The notes under the pieces are model-generated. The model did no database searches. It was not told where the DNA came from and saw only the letters and a program-made list of their open reading frames with translations. DNA of 11,356 bases from Hirudo medicinalis (taxonomy: Eukaryota > Annelida > Clitellata > Hirudinida > Hirudinidae): positions 1 to 11,356 of the forward strand of contig MPNW01001214.1 of NCBI GenBank assembly GCA_011800805.1. Direction: 5' to 3'. Position 1 is the first letter of the stretch. Each line of letters starts with the position of its first letter. Below, piece after piece: positions 1 to 7,710 of the stretch. The position numbers and the translations under genes are program-made.

Positions 1-378
1 AGTCCACTGGAAATTAGATTTAACCAAAATAAATTCACAAATATCACTAGTTTATACGTTTTTAAAAGAGAACATAAATATAATTGAAAATAAAATTAAG
101 TCGTTTATGTTGAAATAACAGACCAAGTGCAATCCTATCAGGATACTTTTCAGCAACTTCCTTGAATAGAGTCACAACGGATACAGGAGGATCAGAAGCA
201 ATTTCATCATCGTCTGCTCTCAACTTGACCGCTTGATCGAGTAGCCATGTCACGTGAGTATTGGATGGAGAGAGCTGGTCTGGTCCTATTGCAAATATTG
301 AATTGAAAACTTTGATCTTGATCAGAGAATTAATAACACAAGTCTTTCAATACCGTGATGTTGTATCGAGGAAGCCAT
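1..378 (-). CDS. Gene C: ACSBG/bubblegum-like long-chain acyl-CoA synthetase, N-terminal exons only (3' part off the left edge)
   Basis: Coding exons, 5' to 3' on the minus strand, are 378-354, 285-124 and 6-1. The ATG is at 378-376. Exon 1 encodes MASSIQHH and ends in phase 1 at a GT donor. Exon 2 follows an AG acceptor and encodes a stretch running from GPDQLSPSNTHVTW through DQAVKLRADDDE to EKYPDRIAL. Exon 3 starts with TGGACT after TTTCCAG, giving V-D as in gene B. Exon 2 is 162 bases, the same as in gene B, and about 80% identical by eye count, including a shared 32-base run. The family activates long or very long chain fatty acids to acyl-CoA using ATP; only the region before the catalytic core is visible. 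No signal peptide is seen. An in-frame upstream ATG at 486-484 would add 36 residues; I prefer the inner ATG because it matches the position of the gene B start. The gene continues beyond base 1. Confidence 0.8.
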
Positions 379-835
379 TTCAAAATTTAAAATTTTAATT
401 TCTCTGACTCTTTCAAGTTCAAAAGATTCGTAAATTATTAACAAATTGCTTGGACCATCACACGCTTTTATTGTTTTCAACTGCATCGCCACAGAAATGC
501 CCTCAATAAAAAAGCTAAATCGATATCAAGTGGATCAATTTTGACCACATGTTCTTACCCATCTTAGATAGACAAATTTTATTTTTTCGCTTGTTTCAAG
601 TTTTTTTGGAGGTTATTTTATTTAAGTGTCGTTTGTGGTTTTAATGTTTTGTATTTAAAGTTTTTTTTTAAATTTCTCTAACTTTTATGAAATAAAAGTA
701 GTTAACAAAAATAGTGTAAAATAGTAAAATTAGAACGTAGTTAGGGGCGTGGTTTGTTTTCTTTCTTGTTGCTTCTTTCACTAAACTCCGAAGATTGAAT
801 TATTACGATTCCAAAAATTTAAGACTTTCTCTGAA

Positions 836-900
836 AGCGCCCCTGACGCTTACGCTTATGGCGCTCTATAAATAAATATATTATTATTATTATTATTATT
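836..900 (+). mobile_element. Possible non-LTR retrotransposon 3' tail: stem-loop plus (TTA)n
   Basis: The sequence shows a perfect 6-base inverted repeat (AGCGCC at 836-841, GGCGCT at 860-865). It encloses an 18-base loop with the direct repeat ACGCTTACGCTTA. An ATAAATAAATA linker and about seven TTA units follow to 900. Many LINE elements end in a small stem-loop followed by a short simple repeat, which is the reason for the call. No coding sequence of the element is visible upstream of it, so it would be a 5'-truncated copy. It could equally be a chance hairpin next to a microsatellite. Confidence 0.35.
881..900. repeat. (TTA)n microsatellite
   Basis: About seven tandem TTA units. It probably forms the simple-repeat tail of the candidate retroelement end described at 836-900. 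Confidence 0.8.
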
Positions 901-1276
901 GAATTTATTGAATTATTTTCTTTTAGCATAGCATAGTTATTCTTGTAAGTTTAACTCACAAAATTAAATAAATAACTTTTATATTGCAGATATTGCCGTT
1001 ATTTTTCCGTTAAGTGCATTCAGCCGTGACTTGTCTATCCTGCAAATTAAGTCCTTGCTACTTTTTGACATTTTGACATAATTATTTTTTTGTTGATTAA
1101 TTACTTTTTCTAAATTTCTAAATTTCTCTTTCTTGCGATCAAATGGGACGTCCGAAAGACAAAGACCCGCTTACGTATGACCTATATTAGAAGCTATGTA
1201 AATAAAGTATGACCTGAATACGTTCAAGAATTTTTAACATCATTATTAATACCAAAATAGTACCTTTGTTATAATT

Positions 1277-1740
1277 TTGTCTTGTTTACTTCACCTGACA
1301 CAGTTTAGCATTACGTGGGCTTCCACTTATCGTTTTAATCTAGAGCAGTTAAATATTTTACGAAAGAACATTATTCGTATTGTTTTCTTATTTCCCTTTT
1401 CATTTTTAACTAAACTTTTGCAAACAAAATGCTTAATAAATGTTTACCAAATCCACAGTTTACAGGTAGCTCTTTTTATGATCTCCTATGATCATAATGC
1501 CCTTCCCAGGATATTTTCAGGGGTTTTCATTGAACGTTGTAAATACACTAACCCTTGTCACTTTATACGCAACACAGGTGGATATAGTCCTTTATTTTTT
1601 AAATCTACTTTGAAGCTCTTCTCCAGTCAATGTACCAAGAAACTCTTACCTTGTTGATGTGGAATGCCCCAGGAACAACTTCAATCTTGCCCATCTACTC
1701 TCCTTTTATCTTCTATTTGAAAATCTTTCAAACTGTACTG
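1277..1740 (+). mobile_element. Degenerate LINE (non-LTR) reverse-transcriptase C-terminal fragment
   Basis: The open frame 1277-1657 encodes 126 residues with the spaced pattern of the post-RT C-terminal region of jockey/CR1-type ORF2 proteins. The pattern is ITWAST, then LNILRKNIIRIVF (compare the usual 'LQKRAIRII'), then a vYqi..lQvalFMisYdhnaLPriFs segment, then an H..RNTGGYSP segment corresponding to the usual 'H.yNTR'. After the stop, the +2-shifted frame reads MYQETL followed by MWNAP at about 1632-1668, matching the 'GPKLWNSLP' block that normally comes next. This indicates a frameshifted, dead copy. The N-terminal RT domain, the endonuclease and ORF1 are absent, so the copy is strongly truncated. 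It lies opposite in strand to the synthetase genes. The exact clade cannot be assigned by eye. Confidence 0.6.
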
Positions 1741-2038
1741 CATGTTTTGCTTGTTGCATGGTGTTAGTTAATTAGTTTATTTATTTTGATGCTGCATTTG
1801 ACAGTGCTCTTGTTTTGTTAATTTGGTAATGAAGGCTGATAGCTGGAGCATGCGCTTGAGTTCTTTCATTTTGTTCTTCTTTCTGCTGTTAAATGAGTTG
1901 CTGCAATGCATTTGATACAATTTTGATATTCTATTTAAATCATAATTCATGTTTATTGAAGAAACAGCATATAAACACTGACAAACTAACGAAAGTATCT
2001 TTGACAAACGACCTACTAAAAGTAGCTTTAAATTAAAA
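1741..2038. other. Spacer downstream of gene B; no gene recognised
   Basis: The sequence lies between the LINE fragment and the minisatellite. A minus-strand open frame of 88 codons (2043-1777) is Lys/Leu/Gln/Met-rich low-complexity sequence with no family resemblance, and I do not call it. The stretch also contains a candidate polyadenylation signal for gene B at 1952-1957. Confidence 0.5.
1952..1957 (-). promoter_or_regulatory. Candidate polyadenylation signal (AATAAA) of gene B
   Basis: This is the first AATAAA that I see on the minus strand after the gene B stop codon, 340 bases past it. Chance occurrence is quite possible in sequence this A/T-rich. Confidence 0.3.
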
Positions 2039-2114
2039 ACCACATGTTAAATACCACGTGTTAAATACCATGTGTTAAATACCACATGTTAAATACCACG
2101 TGTTAAATACCACA
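2039..2114. repeat. 14-base minisatellite, about 5.4 copies, with E-box-like boundaries
   Basis: Units TGTTAAATACCACG, -CATG, -CACA, -CACG and -CACA begin at 2045, 2059, 2073, 2087 and 2101. A partial unit (ACCACA) precedes them. Only the last three bases of the unit vary. Each junction forms a CANNTG hexamer: CACATG, CACGTG, CATGTG, CACATG, CACGTG, phased every 14 bases. The array lies about 180 bases past the gene B stop and about 1.66 kb upstream of the gene C start. Confidence 0.9.
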
Positions 2115-2296
2115 GCCAAAGAAAGAAATCTCTACAATTTAAAAGTAAAGTCGATTATTCACAGAACAAATGTTCAAAAAAGATAAATGCATTTCCAAAC
2201 AACATAGCCAAGAATCTTTAGTATTTGTTAATGATAACAACGAAGCACCTCAGCCAACTTAAAAGTTGAAAAAAGGTAAAAGCAAAATAAAATTCT

Positions 2297-5200
2297 TTAA
2301 GAGCGAGGTTGTTCCACGTAAAACTCGAGTATTTCTCTTCTGTACAACTGGTTGATTGCTTTTCTCTTCAGCTTCATCGAGGGACCTTAGTAAAAAATAC
2401 GCAATAACATCAATTAATCTTATTACTTTTAGCAATTCTCAACAAATATTCAATCAATTAAGCAAGTTATTTGATCTATATTTTACCTTATATGTTTTAT
2501 GCACCTTTATTTATGATTCAATAACTTAAATTCATATTTTAAAACATAAACCATCACTCAGTTCATAAAAAATACACAATGGAGTTTTTTTTTTTAGATA
2601 ATAATGCTAACATTTCATATTTGCATTTAACTTTGCACTCCGAAAAACCCGTTAATTCTAAGAAAACTAAAGTTGAAAGTGATTTTTTGTATAAAGATCA
2701 ACAATGCGCAAATTTTAAACGTGTTTACCTAACTCTCCTCCAGCTGCGGAAAATTGTCTTGGAAGTATTTTCCATTTGCAAATCGCTTCCTTATTTGATG
2801 GTGCCTGCTCGTTGGTTTTGTCGATCACTTTCTGAATTTCTTCTGCAATGTGGGCATCCGTCAAATTGGCTAATTCAGATAATTTCCTGTTGGATGGAGC
2901 ACATTATTTTAGTAAAGATATATGTAAATATTGGATAAAAGATTATAAATTTATTGGATAATGCAATCTTAGAAATGTTAGGCATTAAATAGCTTTGTGT
3001 AAAAAAATGCTTAAGATAACAAACTCTGCATTTATGCCAAGGTTACGACACCAGTCCAAAGCAGCCTGATCAAGAAAATCTGTTGGTTCACCGCTCTCTG
3101 GATCAACCTTTGTCTGAAATTGGAATGCATTAAACTTTCCTGTGTAGTTATATAGTTTTATGGTAAATAATTTTATTTTTCTAAAAAAAACCTTAAAAAC
3201 GAGGAGGATATTTAGAAAATCCTCGTCTTCACCTACGACAACGCAATGACTGAGACATGGCAATTGCTCCAAGACCCTCTTTTCTATCGGAAGAGGAAGT
3301 AATTTTCGGTTGTCGCTTTGAACTATGAAGTCTAAAATTGCAAGAAAGTAGATTTTAATTGTTTTTAATTGAAGTACAATTAGTAGAAAATATTATTCTC
3401 ACCATTTAAACGTCCAACGAGAGTCAACATTCCACTTTCCAAATTACCAAGATCTGAAGTACGGAACCACATATTTTCATCAAAAGCTTCCTTGCTGGAC
3501 TGCTCATTGTTTAGGTAACCCATGAATATATTTCTACCAAATAAGCAGACCTAGTAAAAATGGTATTTCGATGACATTATGAAATTTCTTAAATTTGTCA
3601 TTGATTACGTCACCTCGGCATTTTCTGAATCCAAAACTGGCACAAGTTTCAAACGAACCCCTGGGATCACATGTCCAACGCTGTCAACTTTGAAGCTGGA
3701 TTGCAGATTTGATGCAATACATCCTGCATGGTATTACAATTTCCATCGATCGACTTGTAATTGCATAATTAACTTGTAGAATGCTATAAAACCTTTTGAT
3801 TTAACAGAAAGGCTTCAAGATTTTACCTCTGCTTAGAAACAATTACAAGATTTCGGCTGCAAATACAAATATCATTTCTGACATCTCCCAACCTGTTTCG
3901 GACATCGCATACAACTGGATCAGAGGGATGCCCAGTGCCTGAAAGAATTCAATAATTTCGTGCTGACATGCCTTTCCTGCTATTGTAGCTAAACGGCATT
4001 TGTCTAGACCTAAGCGAGACCTAATTTCCTTTAGGTCGAAGTGATTGGCTTGCTTGATCCTGGTCGTTACATTATTCCTGGAATGTTGAATTTCGCATAA
4101 TTTTTAAATCGACGTCATTATAACCAATAAGGAGCCTTTTCTTATATTTGCCCTTCAGAAAATCAGACGAATTTTGTCCATTTTTGACAATTCCCAAAGT
4201 TCACAAATCGTTGCTATCATAGTTGGTCATCACAATTTTCATTTTTCTAACTAATACCTAATAACTAATAGGTTAGGTCCAACTTGAACTGTTCTCCTTT
4301 TACTCAATTGTTTCAAATCGACAATTATGTTAGATTTTAGTCGCACATCAGTATTATTTGATATTAGATTACATAATCATCATAAAACAATGCACGCTTA
4401 CCACAATTTGGAATTGCAAAGCTGATTAGCTTTCTCAGCGCAGGAGAAAATGACTTTCTCGTTGGTGTTGTTGATAACTTCTGAGTCCACAAGGTAACTC
4501 ATCAACTTCTCGTAAAGCAGCGGAAATCCGATGAGGACTGTCGGTCTTGTTTTTCTTAGAGTTTCAACTATGGATCCCTGGAAGCAAGCGAATATTTAGT
4601 TAAGAAGCGAATTTTTTTTTATTTGAACTTTTTTTATCTGAGCTCCGTCCCATGTTTCAAAACTAAAAACTATATCCTACTAAATTTACAACACAAGTTA
4701 GTCTTTGGTTATTAACCTTCAAAGAATCACGCTTGGCAAAGTATACAGTGCCTCCATTGCAGAGTAATGGCCAGTAAATGTCAACCACATGTGCAGACAT
4801 TAAACATAAGTTTAGATATGAGACGATTGTGTCAGGAGGATATGTGGCCCCTTCATTGACGAATTTCATGAATGATTTCAAGGTCCAAATAATCTGTGGT
4901 GAATATTCCTCGATTAATTACCAATGTTTTCAAGAATGTGTTGACCTTACCTACCTTAGATGTAAGTTTTTCATATTATCACACAATTTAGGGAAGGAAA
5001 ATTTCCCAGTAATTAGGTCAGGTTTATCATACTTACATTGTCATGGCTCAGCATCACCCACTTTGGTTGTCCGGTCGTGCCTGACTGAAATGTACGAAAA
5101 ACGAATCATTTACATGATAATTATCATTATTACTTATTAAGTTATAATCACTAAAAGAACTTGTAAGCACTTACAGTTGTTATAAGAGCGCACAACTTGT

Positions 5201-6818
5201 TCGGTGCCATGTTCATGATTCTCTTCTCAAACTCCTCTTCGCAATCGTCTACGTTCATCTTCATGATTTCATCCCACTGTTGGGGTGAATTGCATGCACA
5301 TAAATTCATTTAAAGAAGTTTTGTAATAACACATTCGACTCCATATCTACTGTGGTTTTTAAAATATTGCTAAAGTTCCATTTTGTGGTTTTAAGTGAGA
5401 ATAACTGAATAATGGCCAATATATTTTCGGAAAGTTATGACACATTTGTAACGAGAATTATAACTTCATACAACTTCATACCGAATACACTTTTCTGGGC
5501 CCACTTTGGTTTGGTTTACCTCTGTACTGAATAACCGCTTTTAGATGTGGCAAGTCGTTCGCCCTTTCAAAAAAACTCTGCGGCAGGTCGTCATTTTCAA
5601 ACACTATTATGTTACATCTGGCAATGTCTGCCAAGTGTGGATTAGATTTACCGAAGGCTGTATGAGATAAACCAGCTGCAACACCCCTGATTTTAGCAAC
5701 ATTTTTTTTTATTGATTCTAAAATCAAGCAAACAATTATGAGATTTTTTTAATGTTGATTAAGTCAGGACTAAATTAATTAAGGTATTTTTCGTATTTAT
5801 GTTACATAATGCCGATTATTATGAACTTAAAAGTAAAATAATTACAATGTGGAAAATTTTTCAATTTACCCAGCAAAGATTGCCCCAAGGTAGGAAATGA
5901 ACCACTGAGGCGAGTTGAAGCCCATTATTCCAACACCATGTGAACTTTCAAGCCCGAGCTTTGTGGAAAAAGCATATTTAAACAAATTGCCATAAACATT
6001 TACTTAAATAATTAACAGAATTTACTTAAATATTGTATTCGTTCCTTATTTTCATTTCATTATTATTATCTCATGTAAAATTCGTTTATTTTTGCCAATC
6101 AATATCATTTCTTCATTGGGGTGGTGCAGGTATCTGGATACATTCTTCCTAGGACTGTCTTTTAGATTGATACGTTTGTTTTATTAATTACTTAAAAAAT
6201 AATTTAATGATATATTTAGCGTCTTAGTATCACAGCTTCATTTGTTAACCAACTATATATCGCCTATTTCCAAGAGTTTTGTAACGACTCAAGCCGGGTT
6301 GCTAACCGGTATGCAACCCTCTGAACCAAATTGCATGCCAACACAAATTAAAGGATAAAAATAAATACGTAAGAGATTCATCAAATACGAAACCTTGATA
6401 AATGTCTTGGCCATGTGAATGACAGATTCATAATATCTCTTGTAGGTATACACGTCTTCAACGTCATCGTGTGAGTCCACTAGAACCCAACATTTATTCC
6501 AAAGATAATTTATACCTTAAACTACTTTCTTAATCAGGATATGAATAAGATTCTATTAACTCACCCATTGCGATCCTATCAGGATTTTTTTCTGCTACTT
6601 CCTTGAACGTTGTCACTATGGATACAGGAGGATCAGAAGCAATCTGCTCATCGTCTGCTCTCAACTTGACCGCTTGATCAGGCAACCAGGTTATGTAAGA
6701 ATTCGATGGAAAGGGTTTGTCTGGTCCTTTTGATATATATCAAATAAATGACTTTGATCTTGATTTTGGTGAGTAAATGATTCCCATGATGTTGCATACC
6801 TTGCGTCCAGTCAGTCAT
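2297..6818 (-). CDS. Gene B: complete ACSBG/bubblegum-like long-chain acyl-CoA synthetase, 660 aa, 16 coding exons
   Basis: Exons (high to low): 6818-6800, 6726-6565, 6479-6394, 5958-5870, 5686-5482, 5276-5175, 5084-5037, 4893-4717, 4577-4402, 4077-3893, 3723-3614, 3550-3403, 3331-3192, 3113-3025, 2886-2729, 2385-2297. All introns are GT-AG; the exons sum to 1983 bases, in frame, ending in TAA. An in-frame TGA lies upstream of the ATG. Family role: ATP-dependent activation of long/very long chain fatty acids to acyl-CoA, cytosol or ER; no signal peptide or membrane segment seen. Landmarks: IFAGGVAAG near 115-123, LPHLKAVIQY near 163-172, P-loop SGTTGQPKWVMLSHDN 222-237, VVDIYWPLLCNGGTV near 270, RLGLDKCRL near 388, YAMSET ending at 416, WFRTSDLG 481-488, GRLN-DFIV 499-506, GGELG spanning the last junction, then MKLKRKA. 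Oddities: Trp replaces the P-loop Gly, the A4 Pro/His residues are gone (NLCLMS), and ITAGGEN is replaced by VQSDNRK. ACSBG membership is confident; catalysis is uncertain. Confidence 0.92.
5037..5084 (-). other. Gene B exon 7: ATP-binding P-loop exon (SGTTGQPKW)
   Basis: A 48-base exon encodes exactly the A3 core motif of ANL enzymes, SGTTGQPKWVMLSHDN. It is flanked by TTTCAG and GTAAGT. The family consensus is SGTTGxPKG; here Gly is Trp. Gene A has a 48-base exon at the same position. Confidence 0.9.
5959..6393 (-). other. Longest intron of gene B (between exons 3 and 4)
   Basis: This 435-base intron is much longer than its 76-base counterpart in gene A (11157-11232). It contains a small inverted repeat (GGGTTGC at 6296-6302, GCAACCC at 6313-6319) around AACCGGT. 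No open frame or recognisable element was found, so the source of the extra length is unknown. Confidence 0.6.
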
Positions 6819-7460
6819 GTCGAAAGTTTGTCCTTCTTCTAAGCGTTTTAAACTCAATCAGAATAGATGAAGATTACTCTTAGTTTCTCGAATTTTGATG
6901 GCTCTTTAGGCTTGGTTTCGAAATTGAAGCTTATAACTATTTGCTTGGCTCAACATATGCTAACATATTGATCTTTTTTTAAAAAGCTCACTCAAGTTAG
7001 GATCAGCTCATTCACACTTTGGCGATATTTTAATGAGAAAGTTCACCATGCAACACATGCTCACGTCACTCAAAAATTATCATCACGACTAATTATGATA
7101 AAATTAATCGATAGATGGTAAGCCTGCCTGCTTGCTTGCTTTGCAATGTGTTCTCAGGTATGCCAGTGCTCTCAAGTAGAACGAACATAAAGGTAAAACC
7201 AACATGCATGGTAGTACTCTTTCATGACGTGATAAGTCGGTTTAATTCGGACATCCTCTCAAAGATTGCAAACATTGTGAACATGGTAAACATGGTAAAG
7301 AATGAAATGTCTTATAAAGAATAGTTTGTGTTTTTGTCTTGAAAATCGACTTAGATGACCTTTATCTGACTTGCTTTTCTTGCAATATTACTTAATCTTC
7401 CACTAACAAAAGAGAATTACGTTATGTTCGCCACAAGATAATGATGATGATCAAGAGAAT
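6819..7460. other. 5' flank of gene B; no gene recognised
   Basis: The sequence should carry the promoter and 5' UTR of gene B on the minus strand. A plus-strand open frame of 69 codons at 7115-7324 starts in a GCCT/GCTT-repetitive stretch and contains a short NMVNMVK repeat. It has no family resemblance and is not called. I see no convincing core promoter motif. Confidence 0.5.
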
Positions 7461-7519
7461 AATAAAATATTATAATATTTATTAACTATTGTAATTATAT
7501 AAAATAATACATTAATAAT

Positions 7520-7553
<34 letters not shown>

Positions 7554-7660
7554 TTACATAAATATTATATAATATATGTAATAATAAATATATAAATAAT
7601 AATACAATAATGTAATATAATAACACTGTTATTATTAATATCATATTATATGTTGTGATA
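7461..7660. repeat. Nearly pure A/T block with an (AAT)n run
   Basis: Some 200 bases are almost free of G and C. They include about ten TAA units at about 7522-7552, and ATAT/AATATT palindromes on both sides. The block lies just beyond the 3' end of gene A and separates it from the gene B upstream region. Confidence 0.85.
7478..7483 (-). promoter_or_regulatory. Candidate polyadenylation signal (AATAAA) of gene A
   Basis: This is the first AATAAA that I see on the minus strand after the gene A stop codon, 228 bases past it. The surrounding A/T block makes a chance match likely. Confidence 0.25.
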
Positions 7661-7710
7661 GAAGAAATGTATTAAAATGGTATAATTTGAGTAATAATTA
7701 TAACTATTAG

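Larger units (their letters stand above)
487..1276. other. 5' flank of gene C; no gene recognised
   Basis: This stretch lies upstream of gene C on its coding strand and should include its promoter and 5' UTR. I see no convincing TATA box or initiator in this very A/T-rich sequence. The only structured part is the possible retroelement 3' tail with a stem-loop and (TTA)n near 836-900. No open frame has family resemblance. Confidence 0.5.

Noticed and set aside
1650..1694. Minus-strand mini exon starting MGKIEVVPGAFHINK with a good GTAAGA donor
   Set aside because: It lies on the antisense of the LINE fragment, no following exon could be found, and it matches no family that I recognise.
1777..2043. 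Minus-strand open frame of 88 codons
   Set aside because: Low-complexity composition, no family resemblance, and it lies beyond the gene B stop and next to the minisatellite.
2039..2114. Short regularly repeated units resembling a CRISPR array
   Set aside because: The units are 14 bases, directly adjoining without spacers, in an intron-containing eukaryotic locus.
2579..2938. Plus-strand open frame of 119 codons
   Set aside because: It is antisense to gene B exon 15 and the adjoining introns; the minus-strand reading has clear ACSBG homology.
4778..5140. Plus-strand open frame of 120 codons
   Set aside because: Antisense shadow of gene B exons 7 and 8, crossing an intron.
6296..6319. Hairpin GGGTTGC/GCAACCC, considered as a tRNA or tRNA-derived SINE piece
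   Set aside because: No cloverleaf and no A/B box pair could be fitted; it remains an isolated 7-base stem in an intron.
7115..7324. Plus-strand open frame of 69 codons in the A-B spacer
   Set aside because: No recognisable domain; it starts in a repetitive GCCT/GCTT tract and has an internal NMVNMVK repeat.
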